Assembly: GCF_030848805.1 (NCBI RefSeq)
Contig: NC_092367.1
Location: 3,782,001-3,846,000, forward strand
Origin: Temnothorax longispinosus
Lineage: Eukaryota > Arthropoda > Insecta > Hymenoptera > Formicidae
Direction of reading: 5' to 3'
Length of the DNA: 64,000 nt
Shown here piece by piece: positions 39,003 to 51,500 of this stretch. Made by a program: the position numbers and the translations under genes. Within the stretch, counting starts at the first letter, position 1, and every line of letters begins with the position of its first letter. The notes beneath the pieces are model-generated. The model did not search any database and was not told where the DNA came from. It worked only from the letters and a program-made list of their open reading frames with translations.

Positions 39003-39572
39003 CTGAAAAAAGAAAAATATTGATAATCATCAATAAAATATCTGATCTGATTTGAAGCAGCAAAGTAAGAATAATCGCTTAAATACGGATCTTACTTTCA
39101 TAAGTGATCTTTTGATTATATTAAACGAGTGCACTAATTGAAATGAAACTGTTTTGTTTCATCGATTAATAGTTTTTGTCTTGAAAAACTCTAACTAAGA
39201 ATTAATGTAAAGTACATACATGTATAACAAATTTGTACATGCTTGTATTTCAACAAAAAAGTATTATAAAATATAACATAATTTTATCGTCACTGGATTA
39301 TCATAAAATTGTAGTGTATTGTAGTAATTGCATGTAGTTTTATTCTAAATTAAATATCGGTGCGGATATTGCTTAGACACATCTGCTATCTCAATTCTAC
39401 CGACGCGTCGCTCTAAATATCACGACATATTAATTTACAATAGACATTCGAGTCTATCGCAAGTGTCATTTTATCAGCAGGACCAAAAGACGATCAGTTT
39501 TATCAATACATTTTAAAAATACAATCCAATAAAAAATAATCTATCAAATATTCTCCACTTTTGAACAAAACT
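39003..39572. other. Non-coding, 5' side of hexokinase
   Basis: This is AT-rich intron or upstream sequence of hexokinase. The splice acceptor TTTTTTCAG immediately precedes the first coding exon on the minus strand, so some or all of this stretch is 5' UTR intron. I could not find the upstream donor with confidence. Confidence 0.5.
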
Positions 39573-39805
39573 GATATTAAAACTGACGAATAAAAGGGAA
39601 AAATGGGCTATGAGAAGTAAATGTGCGGTTATTTGTGCGTGAGTTTACGTTATCTAATATTTAATTAATAATTTAATACAAGGTAAAACTTATAGCTTGT
39701 ATTAAATTATTAATTGAATATCACATAACGTGAACTTTCACGCACAAATAATCGCGTTTGACTTTCATAGTCCACTTTTCCTTTCTAGTCGTTAGTTTTA
39801 ATATC
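39573..39805. mobile_element. Long-hairpin MITE, about 233 bp
   Basis: The two halves are imperfect inverted copies. GATATTAAAAC at each end is followed by matching arms that include TTATTTGTGCGTGA and, near the centre, AATTAATAATTTAATACAAG. The arms are about 105 bp with scattered mismatches around a small loop near 39688. No coding capacity and no clear target duplication. Confidence 0.75.
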
Positions 39806-40963
39806 GAGAGTCTTTAGCTGATTATTTATTTAAAACTGCAGACAATGACCAATCTTCTCTCCTAACTTGATTAAATAGTCTTTCTTTCTTTCTTCCTTCC
39901 TTAATTTTAAATTTTTTATCAATCGGATACTTTCTTCGGAAAGATTTGTTATTTTATTTTTATGATATTTAATTAAATTACCTTCTTAATTTTATATTTT
40001 ATATTTTTCTTCAATAAATGTTCTGTACAATAATATTTTTGTGTAGAATTACTAAAAATTGAGATTTAATATAAGTTAAATATACGTTCAATATACGTTA
40101 AAAATATGCAACTTAATTTAATAAAGATGTCTAATATTATATATGATAATTAATTATGTTTATTATATAACTTGGCAAGCTATGAAAGATGATTAATCTG
40201 GTGCATGTAATTTCTGATAACATGGTTTACTTGCTCATAAATTCTGCGTCATCTAAGATAAAGTCTCTCGCTGTAACGTATCATTGCATGTCACTATAAA
40301 TCAATTAACGTTCTCGATTAATGGGAAATCGAAAAGTGGAACGCGCGTTGCATCAGCGATTCTACACGGAAAAGTACTTAATTAGCTAAATGTTTCGTAA
40401 ATTCCATATCACTGAATTTTTAACACATATTGTATAATATGAATTTACAAGATAATAAAGTAATAAAACAAATCACTCTCAACTGGAATGCGTCTAAATG
40501 TTGGAAACAAATAAAAATAAAGAAAACTTGAGTAGTTTGTTGCACATTTCTGAAGAATGTTGAATAGCGAAATCACAAGAGTCTAGATATCAAATCACAC
40601 ATGAAAAAGTATTTCACTGTTAAAATAGTATGGCTTTCGATCGGTTTATCAATAACGATTATAATCGGGATCACTCGATTACTCATTGGATATTAATGCA
40701 ATCGTGTGAATTTGAATATCAATTTATGTTACATATATACTTATTGTATACATCGCCAACGCTAGCGATACGAAGCTGCATCGTGCATAACAACGCGTTA
40801 TCTGTAATCACTTACATGCCTATATAAGTAAGACCATGAAAGTTAACCAGTCGTCTTTTGAGCCCGATCAACTGGTTCTGGTAGTTTGCCTCTCGCATGC
40901 CATCGTTACATTTTTCTTATGTTTGTCTCACACACAGTTCCTCTGATTCAACTCTTAAAGTAA

Positions 40964-41019
<56 letters not shown>

Positions 41020-41216
41020 AATTCATACTCATCACATTATTTAATTTAGGCATATATTTGTCGTAGTGCATGTATGTATAATCATTCACAGACCGCGAAT
41101 TTTCTATACGTTTGAATAATTAAATTCAATAAGATATAAAAGTAGATGATTAAATTTTATAAAATATATAACTTCCATTTTTACGGTTTAATATAAAAAT
41201 TCGATAGTTTGATTTA
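39806..41216. other. AT-rich non-coding DNA with a (GA)25 microsatellite
   Basis: A perfect (GA)n run occupies 40967-41016. Otherwise there is no recognised feature. The 65-codon open frame at 40630-40827 has no recognisable similarity. Confidence 0.6.
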
Positions 41217-41217
41217 A

Positions 41218-41793
41218 AAATTCGAAGATATTAATTATTTAGCAACCGATGAAAGTGATAGTCTGAAAATTCACACTGCAAGTAAAGTGCGTTTGTTTAT
41301 CAACTACAACATGATCTGGTCTTACATCATGTCGTGTAAGTCTGCCATGGATAAATCCGAAGCAGGTAAAGACGAGGCTGCGGAAAGCGACGAGAATGTT
41401 CTTTCTGAGCTGCAAGCCGATAACGAATGAGGCTCCATTGAAATCAATTGGAAGGTGCGAAACGTCAACCGAGATAATTCAGCCAGTTGACCCGCCGAGA
41501 TGATTCTAATCCAGAGTGCAACACGCACACCCGTTATCACCCCCTCGTACTCGACGATCAAGCATGGCATTTCACTGCATCTTCATCGACCGATTGTGAC
41601 GGATAGAAAACTTTCAACTGATGTGATTTGCAACACGGCGCCGTTTCCTGACATTCTCAGCACATCTATCTTTCATTTATCATACTCTGCACCAATCAGC
41701 GCATCAACGATTAAAGATTCTGACGTAAGCATAAAGGGGATAGTCTCACATGATGAGAATAATGGAGTTGCAAGAATCTCGCGAATGATCTAA
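41218..41793 (+). other. Unexplained open stretch with two in-frame TGA codons
   Basis: One plus-strand frame stays free of TAA and TAG for 192 codons and is interrupted only by TGA near 41428 and again near 41485, then ends at TAA 41793. The segment is less AT-rich than its surroundings. The minus strand is also open from 41570 to 41322 and ends just after a donor-like GTAAGA, so an alternative reading is a 5' exon on the minus strand, upstream of hexokinase. I recognise no protein in either direction. It may be a pseudogene, a UTR exon or chance. Confidence 0.25.
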
Positions 41794-44700
41794 CCGACAA
41801 TGTTATTGACAGTTATTATTGAATATTATGTAACTTCAAGGTTATTTTATGCATTTTTACAGGAATTTATTTATTAACTAGCAAATTTAGAGACTAGTTT
41901 GACAACATTTTCTATTAAATATTAAAATAAATTTGTTAAAATCAAAATTTAATTAATATATATATTCTTTCTATATTTCTCAAAATTTTAATATTAAATA
42001 TTGGTAACTATTTATGTCAAACCAAAATTTTATTAATATCTGAAATTAAAATTGAGTAATCGCTGATTTCGCAAAAATCAAAATTTCTTCTTCTTCGATT
42101 ATATAATAGATGCCAAATTATTTGTATGTATATATATATTTATATTTATATGGCTGTACTATCTTGAAATTCTTTTATAAAAAATAGTATATCAATTTTC
42201 GATATGAATATTGCTATATGTAGCAAACATATCTGTTGCAAAACATTATATATTTGTTCAAGTAAATATATTAGATATTATGTTATATTCATAGTATGAG
42301 TTTTGTATAGCTTTACTACAAACCAATATATAAAAATGGAGCTATAACTAAAAGCAAAGAAGTTTAAGTCAAATATAATTAATCAAATAATTAACATTAA
42401 TATCGAAATTAAACGTAAAGAATTTTTATGTCATTTTCAACTTTTAACGTTTTAACAAGATTTTATTGTATGTTCGAAACTAAGAAGATAGAACACAAAA
42501 GCAGGAAGTACAACGTATGATTTGTCTTTCGTTACGGCAGCAATGTATATGTACTCCAACTTGCCGATGTGATACATTGTACAACTCTTGAAGATTAGGT
42601 TTTGCGTGAAGTGCACTCCGGTTATCTAATCGCGTGCGCTTCTTCAAAGAGTACAGTTCATAAATACCCTGCCTGTCGTTTGAATAATGAAAAACTTCCG
42701 TAACTCACGACCATTATCAGCAAGGGCACTGAATAAATTCTGGTCAGATCAAGGTGCGTGGGAGCCGAATACAGAAACATTCACGATTCTACATTGTTAG
42801 ACGAGAATTTCTTTTCATATATATATATATATAAATACATCTGTCGCGTATTCGAGATTTATAAACAAACCAATCCTGCATTAACGATTAATTTTCAGCG
42901 ACTAGCAAAAAAGGCTGTAGCATTTTTTCATTAAAGAAGTCAGTAACTTACTCATAAAAAAATGTCAAAATGATAAATTCAACAAATCTTAACCACTGCA
43001 GAGTTGGTGAGTTTTGAAATAGGACGCGTATAAAAAAACGGGTGTATAAAAATAACGCGACAACTGAGACGACAAACTCTGCATTCCTGGAACGCAATAG
43101 ATAGATAAAAGACGTCGCATAAATGACATTGAGTAGTGTGATAACATTCTGTCAAATAGACAAGATTTAATGGACATCACGCGAATTGACGTAGAACGAT
43201 TTTTGCTGCAATTTTTATTTCCTTATAATTGACGTCTTAATAACATATGTCGCTGCGAAAATTAGATGAAACATGGAACACAGTTCGATACCATCTGTGA
43301 AGATGATCAAAATCTCGTCGCTAACGATCTTACGTAATTTACATGATGTTACTTATTTTGAAACTCGCCGGCTAATCACAGTGATAAAGCGGCGACTGGG
43401 TTTTATTTTCAATCGAATCGAGAATCAGAGACTTCATGTGTCTCATGATGCTCACGCTATCAGCTGGGAATTTTAACATTCGTGAAATAATTCTGCATAA
43501 GTTCGCTATTTTGCGCGAAAAAACGTGGATTTGTTTGCGTTTCTCAAATATGCGCGTATCGTTAGCATTACATTGGCAGCATATAATTTGTTTTATACAA
43601 AATGCAGCGAATTTATCGAGGCAATTTAGCTTTTTGCAATTTTTATAGAAAAAACAAGTGTTGGAAATTTTTATTAGAAACATTATATTTAAATTGTAAA
43701 AAAAAGATATAATTATATGATATAATAATTCGCTGTAATTTAATATTCGATATAATTCAATTTTTTAATTAAAAAAAGAAAATTAGATATTTGTAATATA
43801 ACATATATAATTAAATCCTTCTTATAAAATAAAGTATCCACATTTCAATATAGTTTTACCACAAAAATTCCATGGAAATTTTTATAATCGCTTTCAAACT
43901 CGCTTATCACAAATACATGCTATTCTAATCCATATGATATCGACAAAGAACTATTCAATGTCATCACAGACTTCTGTCCACAATTTAGAAACGTGTGTTT
44001 CTTGAAGTGAGCTCACTGATTATCGTCGTGATAATGCATGGTTCCGATTGCGTAAAGATAGAGAAACTGAATATGTATTGGGAAATTCTGAATTACGCGG
44101 CGAAACGTTTCAACGAACGTCACGTGTTACAACTGGTGTAACAACCGGCGACAGCGCACGCAACATAATATTTCAAGGACCCACGTGGTTCTCGCTGAGA
44201 AAGTAAACATTGAAGAAGCGAGCCCGCATATGTTGATGAGTTTGATATCTAAAACGAGATGATATCTTGATTTTTCGACGTCCAACGCCAAGTCGGAACA
44301 CTGCGATAAATCGCGATAAATCGCTGAAGAATAATTCGCGAATCTCATTGGGATATCACCGCGTGGCCTTAGAACCGTCACAAAAAGATATCATTTCTAA
44401 CACGATTTCTAATACGATGACCGCGATTTATTTTTATAATAGCTGCTATTTTGTATATTTTTGCTGTTTATTGGAGAAATAGTTTTTCTTTGGATTCGGT
44501 CATTAAAATTAAAACGTAATATTCGCTGATATTAAAATTCAAATTGCCAGTTACAATGTTAAGAACAACAGTTTGAAAGTGACTCGAATCGAAAGCCAGA
44601 ATTTCGAAACTCGGATGTTGATTATCCACGAGATATTGGATCAATATATCGTAATCGCATGTAACTACTTTTTTTCGAAGTAAAACTCCAAATATGTGGG

Positions 44701-45060
44701 ATTTTTATCGTGAAACAAAACCGCAAAAATATCAGACTGTTCCTTTTTTAGACAAGAAAAAAAATTCTTTTACATTAGAATCTTTTAAAGATATATCTAA
44801 TATAATTAGAAATTAATCATGAGATTTTATATTTGTACGTTGACGTATCTATTATATTTATATCAATAAATTTCATATGTAATTTTATAGAAAACGAAAC
44901 TTGTGTTAAATAAATGAAAAAGTTCATTCAAGAGAAACAGACTATAGTGTCAACGCTAGAGGCATGTCAGCTTGCCTATACTGTGTAACAATGAATTATC
45001 GTATCTTACGAAGATATTTACTTTACATCAAAACAACTTTTTCTTCTTTAGTTCAATATT
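41794..45060. other. AT-rich non-coding DNA
   Basis: No gene, RNA or clear mobile element is recognised. Short open frames near 43270-43680 overlap on both strands and have no recognisable domain. A short (AT)n run lies near 42818-42834. Confidence 0.5.
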
Positions 45061-45089
45061 CCACACTCATTGTCAACAGTCTAGTGAAA

Positions 45090-45660
45090 AGGCTTTAAAG
45101 AAAACCGCTACAACAGACGCCCTCGTGGACAAGTCCTCGCGCGATTCATTCACGAGTATCGACAGATGGATGGTCCAGGAATTGTTCCAGTTTCAGGGAG
45201 ACAGGAGGGCGCGTTTAACGGCGACACTACTGACCCAATTTTACGAGATACGGTATACGGTACCTGATTTCGCACACGTGCTATACCGCTGCCGCTGATC
45301 TCCGGACCGATCGATGCGAGACTGACAACGCTGGCTGCTGGTCTCCGCGAGTCTGGCTCTCCGTCGCAATACACGCGTGAATGGAGCAGCGAGAAGTGTA
45401 CTCTCACGACGGGGCCGAGCGACTGGTCGTGCCTCCGACGACGAGCTTCCAGCGTGACCTACGATCGTCTGGCGGGCCTGGCCCACGGCATCCACCACTA
45501 CTGGCCGTGTGCGTCACGCATACGTCTATACCCCGGCAGCGTGTAAACGCGTAAACGAACGGGGGGTCACGCGGGCACAGGCGCGACCCTACCTCGGATC
45601 CCAGTGTCTTCGTTTGACGTTCTACGCTTCTACGAAACACAGAGAACGACGTTCACGATC
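45090..45660. promoter_or_regulatory. CpG-rich island between hexokinase and IFT88
   Basis: A sharp CG-rich island in AT-rich DNA, with overlapping frames on both strands and no domain similarity. It is a candidate promoter or non-coding first exon for the minus-strand hexokinase gene, whose first coding exon has an acceptor but no visible 5' partner. This link is inference. Confidence 0.35.
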
Positions 45661-45673
45661 AAGTACATCAAGC

Positions 45674-45752
45674 ACTACAAGCACGCCCGTGAGTTGCGAT
45701 TCGCGAATTGATGATATACCTTACTGTCGAACTCACGGGCGCGCTTGTTGAT
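45674..45752. repeat. Short inverted repeat around a 35-bp centre
   Basis: ACAAGCACGCCCGTGAGTT at the left is answered by the inverted copy ACAAGCGCGCCCGTGAGTT at the right (one mismatch). It is MITE-like in form and lies at the edge of the CpG-rich island. Confidence 0.6.
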
Positions 45753-46181
45753 AAATTCGGAACTGAATTTGGAGTCTCAGTAAATATTTGATCAAATGTT
45801 ATTTTTCTTTCTTTTGTAGCTTTCCGACTTCTGTAGCCTTTCACACTTGATATCTCTGATGTTGCCGAAAGTTAATCGAATGAAACTCTCAAATCCAAAA
45901 GTTAGAGTAAGATTGATTCGAAATTATATGATGATATTTTTTGAGATTATTTATATTTGAGATTATTTCTTCCACTCTGTTTATGATTCTGAAATACTTT
46001 CGTTAAGGAGTAATCAATTTGGAATTAATTAAAGAAGTTTAATGGTTTGATTCGACTAATGTGAGGCATCGGTCAGTGTGAAGTGTTGACTATTTAATAT
46101 GAACGTGGTAAAGAAAATAATACATCCTTGTGAGATTATGAGCACAACTTAAAATATTGAATCTTCTCTAAAATTCTCCCC
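45753..46181. other. AT-rich non-coding DNA
   Basis: I see nothing recognisable here. Confidence 0.5.
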
Positions 46182-46184
46182 TTA

Positions 46185-46324
46185 GGGCCGATATCACCGT
46201 CTCCGATTAACGTGAGCCTCCGATTAAACTCACTCTGCATCTCTTTCTAACTGTCCCCCTAGAAAGAGACGAAGAGTGAGTTTAAGCGGAAGATCACGTT
46301 AATCGGAGACTGTGATATCGGCCC
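46185..46324. mobile_element. PIF/Harbinger-like MITE, 140 bp, TTA duplication
   Basis: A near-perfect hairpin: GGGCCGATATCACCGTCTCC at the left and, inverted, GGGCCGATATCACAGTCTCC at the right, with arms of about 65 bp. It is flanked by the 3-bp direct repeat TTA (46182-46184 and 46325-46327). A TWA duplication with G-rich ends is typical of the PIF/Harbinger superfamily. Confidence 0.85.
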
Positions 46325-46327
46325 TTA

Positions 46328-48597
46328 GTCTCCTAAGAAACAAAGGGGATTAATTACATCTCAGAAGTTATTATTTATCACCAATATACTAATTGATGTA
46401 TAGTAAGAGAAATAATCCCAAAATATTTAATTTTGAAAGCATAAAACAATCAACTACGCTTTTAAATATAAGAAAGCTACGATATAAATAATATTATTGT
46501 TTAAACAATTTGAAAATGTTAAGAAAAAATAAAAAAATAAAATAAAAAAAGAAATAAAGTTATAGAAACTAGTCTGATGACTTTGAGTATTTAATTCTTC
46601 CAATTCTAATAAAAAAAAAAGGAATAAACAAAAGGATCTTAATTTAAAATAATTAAATGTTTAATCGGGAAATCAATCATTTATATAGCGTTTTTTGTTT
46701 ATAAAAAAATGAAAAGAATTCTAGTATCGGAGCTAAGATTTAATATTATTATTGCGATACTATTTCAATTGCGCAGTTACTTATTGACTTATCCTTTAGA
46801 AACAAAACTTCAATGTTTTGTGTTTTAAAAGGTAAAAGCTCGAATTATTCCAAAAATTAAAAAGATCTGAAAAAATATTTAATTCGCGCGACTTTAAGTC
46901 ACCCGTACATTTGACGAGATATTATTATAGGCACGCTTATGATCGCACGTGGCTTACGCATCTCGCGTGACAGCCACGTCAATCCATTCATTCTCAGTAC
47001 TCACGTATCTACACACACGTGTGGAGACACAAATAAATACGTTGATATCACATGGAACACATGGTTCATCATCGGTCAAACGAAACCTATTAACTGTTCG
47101 ATTTTTTCATTGTGACTCGTTTTATCTTTGACTCCGACTTTTTGTTCATGCGTTATCTTAAATTCAAAAAATATATTAACGTCATTTCATACCGACGTTT
47201 ACGTCACAAAGGAAAACTCACTAGGAACATATATGCACAAATGTGTATAAACAGATTAAAAAATCGTCCGATTAAAACAATAATTTCGTTTTGTCAATAA
47301 CTTCGTCTTGTTTAATTATTAACACATAAAATTATAATGAATTTAAGTTTATTAATTTAATCATAAATTGTAAATAAGTAAATAAATAATAAATTAATAA
47401 AATCGTAATTCTAAATAAATGTTTTAAATTAACTGACTGGTCCCCTCTTGAAATAAGAGAAATATGCAATCAAAGTGCACGAAAATGCACAATACTTTTG
47501 TATGTAATGCGTAAACATGTGATACAATGTATATATACATATATGTACACGTATATATACATATGCATATACAGAGAAGCAATGAAGTAACATCCGTCTC
47601 TACAGACTATATAAGCTGAATGGAGTTTGATTAAAACGGCTGATGTGTGTATTTAAATTTAGATCATTGCAATTGCCCAATCCTCCCTTCCCCTTTAGTA
47701 AAGACCAATCTTAGACCTTCGAGTACGTTCGATTGGATCGAATCGCAGTTCGTAAAATTCGATAAAATACAAAATATAATTAAACAATATAACGTAAATT
47801 ATGTACAAATGGTTCCATTGTTCGTTCCAATGTAAGCGCAGTAAAATATTTGTCAAGTTTATATAGTAATTATTAAATATATATTAATATTACAATTGTA
47901 AAAAAATTGTAAAAAAAAATAAATTACAATTCTATAATCCTACGGCACACAACGTAAAAGGATTTCGCGAACTGTGTGGAGAATTGACACACGATTAATA
48001 ATGTCAAACATATTCAAAACCTCCGTAATCTCAGCTGATCGTTCGAAAGGGTGAACATTTGATCCGCTGACCCATCTCATTAAAATCTTTAATGTATTAA
48101 TAGAACTATATGAATATATGATATATGCTACAAATTTAGATGAATAACCCTTTTATAAGCGAGACTTTATTCCAATAGCAATTACAATAGAACTGATACA
48201 CACGTGACGCTTAACTAATATTAAATATAATTGCTAACACTAATATGACAAAAATATTGTGTAATATTATAAAAAATAATTAAACGTATAGTTGCATGTT
48301 GTTGTACAAATGTGTCATGAATAATATTAAAGAAATTACACATTTTCTAAAATTTTTAAGATACAAATAAAATAAAAAACGTAATTAATACAATATATTT
48401 TCTTTAACAAAATTTTTTATTTTTAATGATCCCAATTTTGATAATTTTTATTATAAAATATGTGATTTAAATATTAGTGTAAAAGTCACTTGTGCTGACG
48501 TAATATAATTTACAATACATTTTAGTGTTTCTACAATCGTTCTCATCAGAAAATATATAAATCTATATAATAAATTTATAAATAAGTGATAAAATTA
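46328..48597. other. AT-rich non-coding, 3' flank of IFT88
   Basis: No gene is recognised. A region of alternating TATACATATG-type simple sequence lies near 47528-47572. Open frames of 60-62 codons at 46949-47835 are unremarkable. Confidence 0.5.
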
Positions 48598-51500
48598 TTA
48601 CTCAGGCAAGAGATCATCTCCGAGTTCTTCGTCTCCAAAATCGTCATCTCGTTTTCCAGCTGCTGTCATAGGACGAGTAGGAAGAGGTCCTATAGGATCT
48701 ACATAATTCATACCTAAAAGTAATTGGAAATTTTCATGACTTTAAGAACTTTAATAAATAAATGAATAACATATTCAAACAGTTATATAATCACTAGACA
48801 AAGATATTAATATGCAAATATGATATAAATATTCTAGCAATATCCATCCTTAGATTCACAACTCCGATCAGTGATATGTAACGATCTACCGAGTGTATTA
48901 AGTGATAAAGAGAGAACAAGAATAGACTAGTCAAAGCGACCGCAGTCATCCATCATTTATTCAATCCATTAGAGTGGCTCGCGCACCACTTGTAGATCAC
49001 TTTTGCTGATGCTTTCGTTTGCTTTCAATGGAAACGTGTAATCGTACTAAAATTACTAACTAAATGACCACTAAATTTTCCACAAAATTCATGTAATATT
49101 AAAATCGCATGGCAAAAGTTTCTACTACAGTTAAAAGAGTTAGAAATATACAAAACGCAGAAATAAAATCATAAGATAAAATATGTATAATTGCCAAGAC
49201 TTAATATTTATTCAATAGAGATTATTAGAGTAAATCAGTAAAACAATTGATATATGAGAAATGATTTAATTCCACAAGTTTTAATAATTGTACCTGGATA
49301 ATCATTTCGGCCTGAAATTGGTCGTCGATCCGGACTTGGTCTATGATCTGACATTACACTCAATCCTGAACCAGCTCGCGATGATGTTCCACTATTACTC
49401 TTCCTAGAACCTGTAAACAAAAGGTATTAAAGGTTAATTAAAATTTGAAAGAAATAATTTATATTATCGTACACATTACTCAACATAAACATTAATAATT
49501 AACAAAAATTAGCAACTGAAAAGTGTTTAATTCAAATTTATTGAATCTCAATATATGTACCAATTATTACAAAACGTTACTTAATTATTACTTTCAAATA
49601 TTGGTCATTATTAAAACATATACCTGTTGTGCCTGGTCTTCCTGAACCTTGTCTCTCTTTCAGTTCTTTAGCTTTCTCGGCTTTTTTTAATTCAGCTGCA
49701 TACATTTGTGCTTCTTTTAAACCCAGATCGCTACACAGCCTGATTAAAAATTTTAGGCATTCTATGTTATCCGGAAATTTATTATAGATATCTTGATACT
49801 CAGTGAGAGCTTTATGAAATTGTCCAGTGCGTCTTAAACACGCCGCGACTAATAATCTCCATCTTGGTTCATCTGGCGCAAGCTCTACCGCTTTTTCAAA
49901 ATATGTCAATGCTTTCTCAGCAACCTTAAAAGAAAAGTAGTATGTAATAAGAGAAAAAAATATGTACAATATCTTAACTTTATCATCAAAAGCAATGTAT
50001 TATCAAGAACATGTTGTTAATAACAAAAGTTGTACCTGCATTGATATGAAATAGGACCCAATCCAATCTATCACCTCAAAATTAGCAGGATAAAATCTGT
50101 GGGACTATAATAAAAAATAATATATAGTTAATAAATACATATCACAAAATATTAACATACGATTATAAGCAACTTAAAGATTTAGTTAATAAGATAAAAT
50201 AAAAAACACTCACGTCATTATAAAATTGAAATGCCTGCTGCTTGTCTCCTATTGAATCATACATTTCTCCCAATTTTTGTAAAACACCTGGGTCAGATGG
50301 TATTATACCTAACAATTGATTATACCTGTTTAAAATAAAATTCAAATTAAAAAATATTTATACAAATATCAGAAATTAATTATATAAAATTAAAAAAATT
50401 AAGTATAGTATATAATTAAAGTTAAAATTAAAATACCATTCAGATGCTTGGTCAATATCGTTTATCAATTGATATAGATGACCAATTTGAAATAATGTTT
50501 GTGGATCATGTCTGATGATATTACGAATTTTCCAAAAACATTCTAAGGCCTCTTCATACATATTCTCTTTTTTGTAAACTAAACCTATACGTAAAAAACA
50601 TATCAACATTAATAAAATAATATATACATTAAGAAGTTATATAAAATAAAAATAAAAAAAAATATATATAGCGCAAAAAAGGATAATTAATATTGAAAAA
50701 TTATTACCTAAATTGTACAGTGCTTGTACATGACTAGCATCTGTCTCTAACGCACATAATAACAGCTCCCTAGCAGCATTCAGTTCATCTTTTTTGATTG
50801 CACAAGCGGATAAATTAACGTAGGCCGCTGCATTGTAAGCATCGGCGTTACGAGCAGCTTCACCATACTTTTCTGCTTGATCATAATCTCCTTGCTAAAG
50901 AATTTTCTGCTTAGATGCAAGAAACAAACCAATATCTGCAGATATCTATAAATATTACTCACGAGATAGTAAATGAACGAAAGCATAGTTGCTGCCGCAC
51001 TATTAGCTTTGGTGTCACGATTTTCAAACATTTTTAACGTATCTATAGCTAGTTGTGTTTCTCGATTGTGCAAAAATACCATAGCTTTGTTTATTTCTAA
51101 ATCAGCAGCTAGAACACCAAATGCTGAGGACTTGATGGCATCAACACACCTAAAAATAGTTACGTAAATTTTTATCAAGAAACATCATAGATTTAAAATG
51201 TAATGTAATTCTTTAAACATTATAAGTGTTTAAAGTATACCAAGCAAATCCTGATGTAAGTGTATCCTCAATAACAGGCGCTATAAGCTTTGCCGCGCAA
51301 AGTATAGTTTTCTCAGCTTCCAACTTCATTTCTTTCTCTAATTTTGACAAATCGTCATTCTTTATAACTTCACTTAGTATATTAGATGCAGCATCATCCT
51401 ATATATAAATAACAAAATATAAGTCATGGTAGCATAGCTTAATGTTTAATGCATGATTTATACATGTGAACAAAAAGTTATATATCTAAATAAAAATATT

